A stretch of DNA of 64,000 nt from Variovorax boronicumulans (GTDB lineage Bacteria; Pseudomonadota; Gammaproteobacteria; Burkholderiales; Burkholderiaceae_C). This document shows positions 56,548 through 64,000 of the stretch, in pieces. Both the position numbers and the translations under genes were made by a program. Every line of letters begins with the position of its first letter. Position 1 is the first letter of the stretch. The notes below the pieces were generated by a model. That model had not been told where the DNA came from. It did not search any database and worked only from the letters and a program-made list of their open reading frames with translations. The stretch lies in the NCBI RefSeq assembly GCF_019352895.1, contig NZ_JAAAFX010000005.1, positions 67,654 to 131,653 of the forward strand, read 5' to 3'.

Positions 56548-57624
56548 ATGGCTGTCAGCGACACCGACCTCATCCGCGCCTGGACCCAGGTGCTCACCCT
56601 GTCCAACCTCGAACCGGGCGCGGCCGTCACCGTGCTCACCAGCGAGCAGACCCACCCGCAGACGCTGCGCTGCGCGATCACCGCCGCGAGCATGATGGGC
56701 GCCAGCGTGAGCCGGCTCGACCTGCCGCCGGTCAACGGCGACAAGGCGCTGAGCCGCGATCCGCTGGCCTACCTCGGCACCACGCCGCTGACCGGCAACC
56801 GGCCGGCGATCGCCGCGCTCAAGGCCTCCGACCTGGTGCTCGACCTGATGACGCTGCTGTTCTCGCCCGAGCAGCACGAGATCCTGCAGGGCGGGACCAG
56901 GATCCTGCTCGCCGTCGAACCGCCCGAGGTGCTGCTGCGCATGGTGCCGACCGCCGCCGACCGCGAACGCGTGCTGGCCGGCGTGGCCCTGCTCAAGGGC
57001 GGCCGCGAGATGCGCGTGACCTCGGCCGCGGGCACCGACCTGCGCTGCCCCTACGGCGAGTACCCGCTGACTGCCGAGTACGGCTTCGTCGACGCACCCG
57101 GACGCTGGGACCACTGGCCCAGCGGCTTCGCGTTCACCTGGCCCAACGAGGGCCAGGCGCACGGACGCATCGTGCTGGCCAAGGGCGACGTGCTGCTGCC
57201 CATGAAATCCTATGTGGGCGAGGCCATCACGCTCACGGTCGAGAAGGGCTTCGTGACGCGCATCGACGGCGGCCAGGAGGCCGAGATGCTCAGCGAATAC
57301 ATCGAGTCCTTCGCCGACCCCGAGGCGTATGCGATCTCGCACATCGGCTGGGGCCTCCAGCAGCGCGCCTACTGGTCGACGCTGGGCCTCTACGACCGCG
57401 AGGGCACGATCGGCATGGACGCGCGCGCGGTCAGCGGCAACTTCCTGTTCTCGCTCGGCCCGAACAACGAAGCGGGCGGCAGCCGCACCACGGCCTGCCA
57501 CATCGACGTGCCGATGCGCCGCTGCACGGTCACGGTGGACGGCCGCGAGGTCGTGCGCGACGGGCGCGTGGTGGAGTCGCTGATGCCCGCGCCCCCGGCC
57601 GCACAGGAGGCCGCCCATGCATGA
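56548..57624 (+). CDS. nicX: 2,5-dihydroxypyridine 5,6-dioxygenase
   Basis: This ring-cleaving Fe(II) dioxygenase of the aminopeptidase-M29-like fold opens 2,5-dihydroxypyridine to N-formylmaleamate. In the 358-aa product H265 (AISHIGWG) and H318-x-D320 (CHIDVP) coincide in number with the His-His-Asp iron ligands described for P. putida NicX. The ATG at 56548 follows CCCGGAG. Its last 8 bp overlap nicF. This is the best diagnostic gene of the cluster: the intermediate must be a 2,5-dihydroxypyridine. Confidence 0.92.
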   Translation: MAVSDTDLIRAWTQVLTLSNLEPGAAVTVLTSEQTHPQTLRCAITAASMMGASVSRLDLPPVNGDKALSRDPLAYLGTTPLTGNRPAIAALKASDLVLDLMTLLFSPEQHEILQGGTRILLAVEPPEVLLRMVPTAADRERVLAGVALLKGGREMRVTSAAGTDLRCPYGEYPLTAEYGFVDAPGRWDHWPSGFAFTWPNEGQAHGRIVLAKGDVLLPMKSYVGEAITLTVEKGFVTRIDGGQEAEMLSEYIESFADPEAYAISHIGWGLQQRAYWSTLGLYDREGTIGMDARAVSGNFLFSLGPNNEAGGSRTTACHIDVPMRRCTVTVDGREVVRDGRVVESLMPAPPAAQEAAHA

Positions 57625-58249
57625 CGCGCCGGACACCGCCGTCTACCGGCAGCAGGGCTTCGGTGCATCGCTGCGCCTGGCGCCGCCCTTCGGCCTGCTG
57701 ATCGTCGACTTCGTCGAAGGCTTCGCCGACCCGGCGGTCTTCGGCGGCGGCAACATCCCGCAGGCGATCGCGCGCACCCACGGCTTGCTCGCGCTGGCGC
57801 GTGCGCAGGGCTGGCCGGTGGCGCACAGCCGGATCGTCTATGCCGACGACGACGGCGATGCGAACGTGTTCTCCGACAAGGTGCCGGGCATGCTGACGCT
57901 CAAGGAACACTCGCCCGCGAGCGCGATCGTGGCCTCGCTGGCGCCGCGCGCGGGCGAACTGGTGGTGCGCAAGAACGTCCCCTCGGCCTTCTTCGGCACC
58001 ACGCTCGCGCCCTGGCTCACGCAGCGCGGCGTGCGCACGCTGGTGGTGGCCGGGTGCGTGACCAGCGGCTGCGTGCGGGCCAGCGTGGTGGATGCGATGT
58101 GCTGGGGCTTCGCGCCGGTCGTGGTGAGCGATTGCGTGGGCGACCGCGCCATCGGGCCGCACGATGCGAGCCTGTTCGACCTGGCGCAGAAGTACGCCGA
58201 GGTGCTGCCGCTCGAGGGGCTGCGTTCGAGGCTGGCGCTGGCGGGCTGA
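57617..58249 (+). CDS. nicF: Maleamate amidohydrolase
   Basis: This isochorismatase-fold amidase hydrolyses maleamate to maleate and ammonia. The 210-aa product has catalytic triad residues D31 (LLIVDFVEG), K119 (VVRKNVPSAF) and C152 (GCVTSGCVRAS). It overlaps nicX by 8 bp and is the last gene of the catabolic operon. It is convergent with the TetR gene after 18 bp, so read-through from either side could occur. Confidence 0.92.
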   Translation: MHDAPDTAVYRQQGFGASLRLAPPFGLLIVDFVEGFADPAVFGGGNIPQAIARTHGLLALARAQGWPVAHSRIVYADDDGDANVFSDKVPGMLTLKEHSPASAIVASLAPRAGELVVRKNVPSAFFGTTLAPWLTQRGVRTLVVAGCVTSGCVRASVVDAMCWGFAPVVVSDCVGDRAIGPHDASLFDLAQKYAEVLPLEGLRSRLALAG

Positions 58250-58267
58250 CGTGCGGGGCGCCTCGCC

Positions 58268-58945
58268 TCAGGCCGCCTCGAAGCCGCCGACCACGAAGCG
58301 CGTGACCTGTTCGATCAGCGACTCCGTGTCGGCGGGGTCGTAGACGCCGGGCCGTGTCATCTCTTCCATCCGGTGCGTGTCCGAGAAGGCATAGAGGTAG
58401 GTGCCGATCATCATCGTGACGCGCCAGTGCGCATCGAGCTCGCTCAGGCCCGGCAGCGCGGCGCGCAGCGCCTCCACATAACGCAGCGTGGAGCTGCCGT
58501 AGGCCAGCGTGCGCAGCTCGTACGAGATCTCCGGCGGCTCGGTGTGCAGCCGTGCCTGCAGCCGCAGGAAGGCGCGGCCCTGCGGCGAGGCGCGCAACGA
58601 GACCGTGGGCAGAAGGAAGGCCCGCACGACTTCGCGCGCCGTGGCCGTGCCCGCGCGCTGCAGCGCCTCCAGGCGCTCGATGCGCTCGAGCGACACCGGT
58701 TCGCTGCGGCGCAGGAAGGCCTGCTCGAAGAGGCCGAACTTCGAGCCGAAGTAGTAGCTGATCAACGCCTGCGTCACCCGGGCCTTCTCGGCGACCTCGC
58801 GCATCGAGGTGCCGGCGTAGCCCAGCGTGGAGAACACCGTCTCGGCCGCATCGAGGATCTCGTCGCGCACGACGCTCGTGCCTTCGGGCCGGCCCGGACC
58901 TCTGGGCTTGCGATGCTGCTTGGTATCTTGTCTTTTCTCGGGCAT
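58268..58945 (-). CDS. TetR-family regulator of the pyridine island
   Basis: The 225-aa product has an N-terminal basic arm (KQHRKPRGPGRPEG), a TetR helix-turn-helix (about 25-70; TSMREVAEKARVTQALISYYFGS), and a ligand-binding C-terminal domain with YLYAFSDTHRM. It carries the site D operator just upstream of its start and should autoregulate. The same motif occurs before the ABC operon (twice) and before the monooxygenase. In Pseudomonas the nicotinate genes use MarR-type NicR and TetR-type NicS. This protein may play the NicS-like part, but orthology is not shown. Confidence 0.85.
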   Translation of the reverse strand: MPEKRQDTKQHRKPRGPGRPEGTSVVRDEILDAAETVFSTLGYAGTSMREVAEKARVTQALISYYFGSKFGLFEQAFLRRSEPVSLERIERLEALQRAGTATAREVVRAFLLPTVSLRASPQGRAFLRLQARLHTEPPEISYELRTLAYGSSTLRYVEALRAALPGLSELDAHWRVTMMIGTYLYAFSDTHRMEEMTRPGVYDPADTESLIEQVTRFVVGGFEAA

Positions 58946-58955
58946 CGCGAACCTG

Positions 58956-58980
58956 TAATTAATTGGTTGATCAATGATTA
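58956..58980. promoter_or_regulatory. TetR-type operator, site D
   Basis: TAATTAATTGGTTGATCAATGATTA, quoted as TAATTAATTGG then TTGATCAATGATTA, contains the perfect TTGATCAA (58967-58974). It lies 11 bp before the tetR start. Confidence 0.55.
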
Positions 58981-59049
58981 TCGGGCATGCCTCGTCGGCA
59001 TGCCGGGCCCTGCTACCCTTCGCCGGACCCGAATCCCAGCCCACGCACC

Positions 59050-59661
59050 ATGCCCGATCTCCCCACCAGCCCCGCCGCCGAGCGCAACAAGCAACCCATC
59101 CTCGAGGTGCTGCAGCGCACGCTCGGCCCGCAGGGCCGCGCCCTCGAGATCGCGGCCGGCACGGGCCAGCATGCGGTGTGGTTCGCCGCGGGGCTGAGCC
59201 CCTGGCTCTGGCAGCCGAGCGAGGCCGATGCACGCATGCTGCCCCTGCTGTCGCGCCGGGTCGAGGAGGCCGCGTTGCCGAACCTGCAGGCACCGGTGCT
59301 GCTCGACGTGATGGCGCCGCAGTGGCCCGCGCAGGGGCCGGCCTTCGGCTGTGACTTCGATGCGGTCTTCTGCGCCAACATGCTGCACATCGCACCCTGG
59401 CCGGCCTGCGCCGCGCTGATGGACGGCGCGGCGCGCCACCTGCGGCCGGGCGGCCTGCTGCTCACCTACGGGCCCTACTTCGAAGAGGGCCTGGAGGTGG
59501 CCAGCAACCTGGCCTTCGACGAGGACCTGCGTGCGCGCAATCCGGCCTGGGGCATTCGGCGCCTCGACGATGTGGCGGCACAGGCCGCGCGCGCGGGGCT
59601 GCATCTGCGCGAGCGGCACGCGATGCCGGCGAACAACCTGCTGCTGGTGTTCGCGCGCTGA
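59050..59661 (+). CDS. DUF938 class I SAM-dependent methyltransferase
   Basis: The 203-aa product begins with the DUF938 signature AAERNKQPILEVL, then SAM-binding motif I LEIAAGTGQHAVWFA (about 37-51) and DAVFCANMLHIAPW. No target is known for this family. The ATG at 59050 gives the normal N-terminus. It is divergent from the TetR gene and probably not part of the pyridine pathway, although site D lies in the shared promoter region. It ends 4 bp before the remnant of a flavoprotein gene on the other strand. Confidence 0.85.
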   Translation: MPDLPTSPAAERNKQPILEVLQRTLGPQGRALEIAAGTGQHAVWFAAGLSPWLWQPSEADARMLPLLSRRVEEAALPNLQAPVLLDVMAPQWPAQGPAFGCDFDAVFCANMLHIAPWPACAALMDGAARHLRPGGLLLTYGPYFEEGLEVASNLAFDEDLRARNPAWGIRRLDDVAAQAARAGLHLRERHAMPANNLLLVFAR

Positions 59662-59665
59662 GCGT

Positions 59666-59920
59666 TCAGTACAGGTTGTGGCGGACCGCGTGCGCGTAGT
59701 GCGCATCGATCTGCGTGATCTGCGCGTCACCGATCGTCTGCGCTTCGGTGCCGAGCGCCGCGAAGGCCCGCATCATCTGGCCGACCGTGGGCAGGGACTG
59801 GCGCTCGCGCCGTGCGTCGTCGGACCAGAGCCCGGCGCGGTGGATGGCCTTGCCGCAATGCACGATCACTTCCTCGATCCACACCACGGTGGCCGTCTTG
59901 GGCGTGCGCTCCCCCTCGCG
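59666..59920 (-). pseudogene. C-terminal remnant of a PPOX-type (COG3576-like) flavoprotein
   Basis: In-frame remnant sequence reads ERTPKTATVVWIEEV, then IVHCGKAIHRAGLW and an Ala/Arg tail to the stop. This is the C-terminal end of a pyridoxamine-phosphate-oxidase-like flavoprotein. At least 100 N-terminal residues and any start are missing. Coding similarity stops near 59915-59920, exactly where the TRAP permease remnant on the opposite strand begins. It is part of the deletion scar. Confidence 0.75.
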
Positions 59921-59922
59921 CG

Positions 59923-60150
59923 GGCATCGACCCGATCTATTTCGGCGTGCTTTTCATCATCAACAACGCGATCGGAATGATCACGCCACCCGTCGGGGCC
60001 GTGCTCAACGTCGTGTGCGGCGTCGCGCGCATCCGCATGGACGACGCGATCAAGGGCGTCATGCCTTTCATGGTCGCGCAGCTGATCGTGCTGCTGCTGC
60101 TGATCCTCTTCCCCGCGCTGGTCACCGTGCCGGCCGCCTGGTTCCACTGA
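59923..60150 (+). pseudogene. C-terminal remnant of TRAP transporter large permease (DctM)
   Basis: The residues GIDPIYFGVLFIINNAIGM, then ITPPVGAVLNVV and MPFMVAQLIVLLLL, end in the usual DctM C-terminus before a stop at 60148. Only about 75 of the roughly 425 residues remain. The small permease dctQ is absent. The remaining 3' end leads into the intact dctP gene with normal 28-bp spacing, so the ancestral order was dctQ-dctM-dctP. Confidence 0.8.
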
Positions 60151-60178
60151 TTCACCCGCAACACCAAGGAGACATACC

Positions 60179-61171
60179 GTGAAATTCAAACGCATCCTGA
60201 TCGCCGTGGCCGCCACCCTCGCGCTCGGCGCCGCGCAGGCCCAGGTGGCGAAGTTCGGCTTCGGCGCGAGCGACGACAACTCGCAGGGCCTGGGCGCCAA
60301 GCGCGTGGCCGAACTGGCCAAGGCCAAGACCGCGGGCCGCGTGAACATCTCGACCTACGGCAGCGGCAAGCTCGGCACCGACCCGCAGATGCAGTCGGCG
60401 CTGCAGGGCGGCGTGCAGGAGCTGATGGTGGGCCCGACCTCGAACCTGGTGGGCATCATCAAGGAGTACGCGATGCTCGACCTGCCCTTCCTGGTGTCGA
60501 ACTTCAAGGAGGCCGACGGCCTGCTCGACGGCCCCGTGGGCCAGGCGCTGGCGCAGAAGCTCGAGGCCCACGGCCTGGTCGGCCTGGCCTACTGGGAGAA
60601 CGGCTTTCGCCACCTGACCAACTCCAAGCGGGCCGTCACCAAGCTGGAGGACATGCAGGGCCTGAAGATCCGCGTGATCCAGAACCCGGTGTTCATCGAC
60701 ACCTTCAAGGAGCTCGGCACCAACCCGGTTCCGATGCCCTGCACCGAACTGTACGGCGCGCTCGAGACGCGCTCGGTCGACGCGCAGGAGAACGGCCTGG
60801 GCCTGATCGAGTCGGGCAAGTTCTACGAGGTGCAGAAGTTCCTCTCGCTGACCGGCCACAGCTACACGCCCTACATCGTGCTGGCCAGCAAGAAGTGGTT
60901 CGACAAGCTCTCCGAGGCCGACCGCGCGGCGGTGCGCCAGGCGGCCGTCGAGGCCGGTGCCTACCAACGCAAGATCAACCGCGAGCAGTCGGCCATGCTG
61001 GTCGGCGAGATGAAGAAGCATGGGCTGCAGGTGACCGAGGTCGCGCCCGCGGAGATCGCGCGCATGCGCGAGAAGGTCAAGCCCGTGCACGACAAGTTCA
61101 CGCCGCAGATCGGCAGCGCGCTGATGGCGCAGGCCAAGGCCGAGATCGCCAAGGCCGGCGGCGGCAACTGA
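60179..61171 (+). CDS. TRAP transporter substrate-binding protein (DctP family)
   Basis: The 330-aa periplasmic binding protein has a GTG start with AAGGA upstream and a signal peptide ending AAQA-Q (about residue 21). TRAP-specific segments LPFLVSNFKEAD, LVGLAYWENGFRHLTN, GLKIRVIQNP and ETRSVDAQENGL include the conserved Arg that salt-bridges organic acids. The gene is intact although its membrane partner is truncated, so uptake through this TRAP system is lost here unless another DctQM pairs with it. It is followed by sugar-acid genes. Confidence 0.9.
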   Translation: MKFKRILIAVAATLALGAAQAQVAKFGFGASDDNSQGLGAKRVAELAKAKTAGRVNISTYGSGKLGTDPQMQSALQGGVQELMVGPTSNLVGIIKEYAMLDLPFLVSNFKEADGLLDGPVGQALAQKLEAHGLVGLAYWENGFRHLTNSKRAVTKLEDMQGLKIRVIQNPVFIDTFKELGTNPVPMPCTELYGALETRSVDAQENGLGLIESGKFYEVQKFLSLTGHSYTPYIVLASKKWFDKLSEADRAAVRQAAVEAGAYQRKINREQSAMLVGEMKKHGLQVTEVAPAEIARMREKVKPVHDKFTPQIGSALMAQAKAEIAKAGGGN

Positions 61172-61207
61172 AACCCCTCTCCACTCCCCAGACAGAGAAC
61201 ATCCTCC

Positions 61208-61858
61208 ATGAATCTTCCCGATATCGTTTCCGCATTCCAGGTCGTTGCCACCGCGTCGGTGGCCGATGCCGTCGACAAGGTCTGCGGCAAGCGCGGCTAC
61301 CTCGACGAGGCCATCAAGCCGCGCATCAACGACAAGCGCATCGTCGGCCCGGCCGTGACCGTGGTCGAAGTCGCGACCGACGAATTCCTGCCGCCGCAGC
61401 ATGCGCTGGACCTGATCGACGAGGCCGAGGCCGGCAGCGTGATCTGCATCGCCATCAGCGGCGAAGCCGACGTGGCGGTGTGGGGCGGCCTGATGACGGC
61501 CGGCGCCTTTGCCAACGAACATGTGGGCGCAGTGCTCGACGGTGGCGTGCGCGACATCGCCGAGATCCGCCGCGACTACGACTTCCCGGTGTTCTCGCGC
61601 AGCATCTCGCCCGGCACCACGCTGGGCCGCCACAAGACCGTGGCCTCGCAGGTACCGGCCATGATCGGCGGCGTGATGATCCATCCGGGTGACATCGTCG
61701 TGGCCGACATCGATGGCGTGGTGGTGGTGCCACGCGCGCATGTCGAGGCGGTGCTCGAGATGGCGCAGGAGATCGACGCGCGCGAACTCGAGCAGGCCAA
61801 GCTGATCATCGCGGAGCGCTCGCTGCGCAAGGGCCTGGCCAAATATGGGCGCATCTGA
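61208..61858 (+). CDS. RraA-family aldolase/decarboxylase-like protein
   Basis: The 216-aa trimeric RraA-fold protein is related to 4-hydroxy-4-methyl-2-oxoglutarate/oxaloacetate aldolases. It has GPAVTVVEV near residue 47, GGLMTAGAFANEHVGA, and the metal/pyruvate site DGGVRD (111-116; R115, D116). True RraA (RNase E inhibitor) is about 160 aa. The extra length and operon context favour catalysis on a 2-keto acid. It sits between the TRAP binding protein and a PfkB kinase. Confidence 0.82.
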   Translation: MNLPDIVSAFQVVATASVADAVDKVCGKRGYLDEAIKPRINDKRIVGPAVTVVEVATDEFLPPQHALDLIDEAEAGSVICIAISGEADVAVWGGLMTAGAFANEHVGAVLDGGVRDIAEIRRDYDFPVFSRSISPGTTLGRHKTVASQVPAMIGGVMIHPGDIVVADIDGVVVVPRAHVEAVLEMAQEIDARELEQAKLIIAERSLRKGLAKYGRI

Positions 61859-61859
61859 C

Positions 61860-62789
61860 ATGGGCATCGACATCGTCTCGATCGGCGAGCCGATGATCGA
61901 GTTCAACCAGGTGCGTCCCGACGCGCCCGAGTTCCGGCAGGGCTTCGGCGGCGATACCTCCAACGCGATCATCGCGGCGGCCCGCCAGGGCGCGCGCACG
62001 GCCTACGTGACGCGCGTGGGCGCCGACGAGTTCGGCAGCCGCCTGCTCGACCTGTGGCGCACGGAACAGGTCGACACGCAGGCGGTGGTGCGCGATGCGG
62101 GCGCGCCCACCGGCGTCTACTTCGTCACGCACTCGGCGCAGGGCCATGCCTTCAGCTACCTGCGCGCAGGCAGCGCGGCCAGCCGCATGACCGGGGCCGA
62201 ACTGCCGGCCGCGTTGATCCGAGACGCGCGCTTCCTGCATGTGTCGGGCATCAGCCAGGCGATCAGCACCAGCGCCTGCGATGCCGTCTTCGATGCGATC
62301 GCGATCGCGCGCGAAGGCGGCACGCAGGTGGTCTACGACGCCAACCTGCGGCTCAAGCTCTGGTCGCTGGCGCGCGCACGTGCGGTGATCCGCGAGACGC
62401 TGGCGCACTGCGACATCTTCCTGCCCAGCCTGGAGGATGCCGAACTGTTCACCGGGCTGGACGACGCCGAGGCCATCATCGACTGGTGCCTGCAGGCGGG
62501 TGCGCCCACGGTCGTGCTCAAGCTGGGCAAGCAGGGCGCGGTCATCGGCACCGCGCACGAGCGCGTGCGCATCGCCGGCCACACGGTCGAGGCGGTCGAC
62601 GCCACGGGCGCGGGGGACTGCTTCGCCGGTGCGCTGATGGCGCGCCTGGTCGCAGGCGATGCGCTGGCCGGCGCGGCGCGCTATGCCAACGCGGCCGCCG
62701 CGCTCACCACCACCGGCTTCGGCGCGGTGGCGCCGATCCCGCGGCCTGAGGCGGTGCGGGCCTTCCTGGCGAGCCACGCCGCGGCATAG
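61860..62789 (+). CDS. PfkB-family sugar kinase (2-keto-3-deoxygluconate kinase-like)
   Basis: The 309-aa ribokinase-fold kinase has IGEPMIEFNQ at the start, FGGDTSNAIIAAARQG (near 30-45), YDANLRLKLW, and the catalytic DATGAGDCFAGAL (about 250). The KDG-kinase subgroup is suggested by the N-terminal GEPMIEF and GGDTSN. The ATG at 61860 (1 bp after the rraA stop) is preferred over one at 61845. With the RraA-like aldolase and TRAP binding protein it suggests sugar-acid catabolism via a 2-keto-3-deoxy acid. Confidence 0.85.
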   Translation: MGIDIVSIGEPMIEFNQVRPDAPEFRQGFGGDTSNAIIAAARQGARTAYVTRVGADEFGSRLLDLWRTEQVDTQAVVRDAGAPTGVYFVTHSAQGHAFSYLRAGSAASRMTGAELPAALIRDARFLHVSGISQAISTSACDAVFDAIAIAREGGTQVVYDANLRLKLWSLARARAVIRETLAHCDIFLPSLEDAELFTGLDDAEAIIDWCLQAGAPTVVLKLGKQGAVIGTAHERVRIAGHTVEAVDATGAGDCFAGALMARLVAGDALAGAARYANAAAALTTTGFGAVAPIPRPEAVRAFLASHAAA

Positions 62790-62802
62790 CGGCGCTGCGG
62801 GT

Positions 62803-63765
62803 TCAGGCCGGCACTTCGTCCCGCGCCCGCTGCGCGCGCCCCGGCGCCGCGACCCGCGGCTGGGGTTCGATGGCCTGGCGCACCAGCTCGGCCAGCCGCA
62901 GCACCGGCGCCTCGGGCCGGGCCTGCGCGCGGTAGAGCCACAGGCCCATCGGCGGCAGCTTGGGCAGGCCCGCGGTCGCGGCATCGATGCCGCGCACCGA
63001 CGGGGGCAGGCCGAAGGGCGTGCGCAGGGTCAGGCCCAGGCCGGCCGAGGTCGCGGCCCAGAGCGCGCCCAGGCTCGAACTGCTGAAGGCGTGGCGCCAG
63101 GGGATGCCCGCGCGGTCGAGCGCGTTCGTCGCGATGTCGCGCACCGGGCAGGGCGCGTCGAGCAGCACCAGCGGCAGCGCCTCGGCGCTGCGCGCCTGCC
63201 GTTCGGGCCACCAGTACGGCCGGTCTCCTGCGGGGGCTGCGGCCGTGCCGATCCATTGCAGCGGCGCCTTGAGCAGCCGCTCGCCGTAGGGCATCGGCGG
63301 ATGGTCGCCCGTGTCCCAGACCAGCGCGAGGTCGAGCTTGCCCAGCGTCAGCCGCTCGCGCAGTTCGGCGCAGCGCACCATGCACGCCTCGATGCGCACC
63401 TTGGGATGGGCGCGCGCGAAGCGGCCCAGCACCGTGGGCAGCAGCGTCTCGCCGAAGTCCTCCTGCAGGCCCAGCCGTACCCAGCCCTCGAGATCGGCGC
63501 CGCGCATCGCGGCCGCGGCTTCGTCGTTGAGCTCAAGCAGCCGGTGCGCGTAGGCCAGCAGGGTCTGGCCGGCATCGGTCAGCTCGAGGCCGCGGCCGGC
63601 CTTGCGGAACAGCGCGGTGCCGGCCTGCGCTTCGAGCTTCTTCAATTGCGCGCTCACGGCCGAGGTCGAGCGCCCCAGCTTGTCGGCCGCGCGCGCATAG
63701 CTGCCCAGCGCGATGCCGGTGGAGAAGCTGCGCAGCACGTCGAGATCGAACATCACATGGCTCAT
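62803..63765 (-). CDS. LysR-family transcriptional regulator
   Basis: The 320-aa product has an N-terminal winged HTH (residues 5-64; STSAVSAQLKKLEAQ as recognition region) and a type-2 periplasmic-binding-like effector domain. It is convergent with the PfkB gene and divergent from the MFS gene cut by the window end, which is its most likely target. A low-GC stretch 63780-63825 between them may hold the binding site (ATTATTTTCTGATTTTCA). Confidence 0.9.
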   Translation of the reverse strand: MSHVMFDLDVLRSFSTGIALGSYARAADKLGRSTSAVSAQLKKLEAQAGTALFRKAGRGLELTDAGQTLLAYAHRLLELNDEAAAAMRGADLEGWVRLGLQEDFGETLLPTVLGRFARAHPKVRIEACMVRCAELRERLTLGKLDLALVWDTGDHPPMPYGERLLKAPLQWIGTAAAPAGDRPYWWPERQARSAEALPLVLLDAPCPVRDIATNALDRAGIPWRHAFSSSSLGALWAATSAGLGLTLRTPFGLPPSVRGIDAATAGLPKLPPMGLWLYRAQARPEAPVLRLAELVRQAIEPQPRVAAPGRAQRARDEVPA

Positions 63766-63848
63766 CTGGACTGTCCTGGATTTTGGGATGGTGTGGCCAT
63801 TATTTTCTGATTTTCAAAACCTTGGCGGCGCCCGAGACTTCGCCCACC

Positions 63849-64000
63849 ATGCATTCCGACGCCGCGCTGTCCCTCCCTTCGTCCGCTTCCTCCACCCTCG
63901 GTCCGCGCCATCGATGGAAGGTGCTGGCCGCCGGCGTGGCCGCCAACGCGGCCTTCTCGGTGGCCTTCAGCGGCATCCCCATGACCGCCGTGCTGATGCG
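63849..64000 (+). CDS. MFS transporter, N-terminal fragment (runs off window)
   Basis: An ATG at 63849 opens a frame that stays open to the window edge (50 codons). After a Ser-rich N-terminus it reads RHRWKVLAAGVAANAAF and GIPMTAVLM, the first TM of an MFS permease by its character. The rest lies outside the window, so subfamily and substrate cannot be judged. Divergent LysR control is likely. Confidence 0.55.
   Translation, partial: MHSDAALSLPSSASSTLGPRHRWKVLAAGVAANAAFSVAFSGIPMTAVLM

Overview
The window is GC-rich chromosomal DNA with tightly packed genes. Gene order and protein character (rplM-rpsI-erpA, anmK-M23 peptidase-tyrS, ybeZ-ybeY, ruvA and ruvB, a complete branched-chain-type ABC operon, many XRE/TetR/LysR-controlled catabolic genes) point to a betaproteobacterium of the Burkholderiales. 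Comamonadaceae, Variovorax-like, is the best guess. This is inference from protein families and intergenic repeats, not from a marker gene. No tRNA, rRNA, CRISPR array, transposase or prophage was found.

1-20 kb is mostly housekeeping: ribosomal proteins L13/S9, ErpA, an MdtD-type exporter, AnmK and an M23 peptidase (cell wall recycling and remodelling), TyrS, a FecR/OmpA-like envelope pair, two cation diffusion facilitators, Dtd, YbeY/YbeZ, and RuvA and RuvB separated by about 5.8 kb of unrelated genes. Between them lie unusual proteins: a ParB-like nuclease-fold lipoprotein, a hydrolase-methyltransferase fusion and a GT-A glycosyltransferase. At 20-22 kb a metallophosphoesterase and a GT28/MurG-like glycosyltransferase overlap and may form a PlcP/Agt-like lipid-remodelling pair.

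22-28 kb looks like a self-contained redox/peroxide stress locus. It holds a DipZ-like CcdA-thioredoxin fusion, a sensor kinase, Ohr, a 43-residue Cys-x-Cys small protein, a secreted thioredoxin-like protein, a small secreted repeat protein, and a divergent OmpR-type regulator. Each of the three transcription units starts 67-89 bp downstream of the same ATACA-N5-ATACA direct repeat, so the locus appears to be one autoregulated regulon. An SbcD/YhaN-type nuclease-ATPase pair follows.

33-48.6 kb is a candidate uptake and degradation system for peptides or amides containing D-amino acids. A long single-strand operon (47.7 to 36.3 kb) encodes a TonB-dependent receptor, an MFS carrier, an S12 serine hydrolase, an M81 (MlrC-type) metallopeptidase fused in frame to an alpha/beta hydrolase, a D-threonine aldolase/DSD1-type PLP enzyme, and its own ExbB-ExbD-ExbD-TonB set. 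On the other side a DauA-type D-amino-acid dehydrogenase sits with a second M81 peptidase. Each half has an adjacent divergent XRE-cupin regulator with an AT-rich palindrome. Two families (M81, S12) match those of the microcystin mlr pathway and the MFS carrier is a functional parallel, but no mlrA is visible.

48.6-59 kb is a pyridine-ring catabolic island: a five-gene Liv-type ABC importer followed by a monooxygenase and NicE, NicD, NicX, NicF homologues that would take 2,5-dihydroxypyridine to fumarate. It is flanked by four AATTAATTG-type sites and a divergent TetR gene. The monooxygenase lacks NicC signature residues and nicAB is absent, so the true substrate is open.

59-64 kb holds a DUF938 methyltransferase and then a deletion scar where the C-terminal remnants of a PPOX flavoprotein and a TRAP large permease abut. 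These are followed by an intact TRAP binding protein, an RraA-like aldolase, a PfkB sugar-acid kinase, a LysR regulator and the start of an MFS gene cut by the window end.
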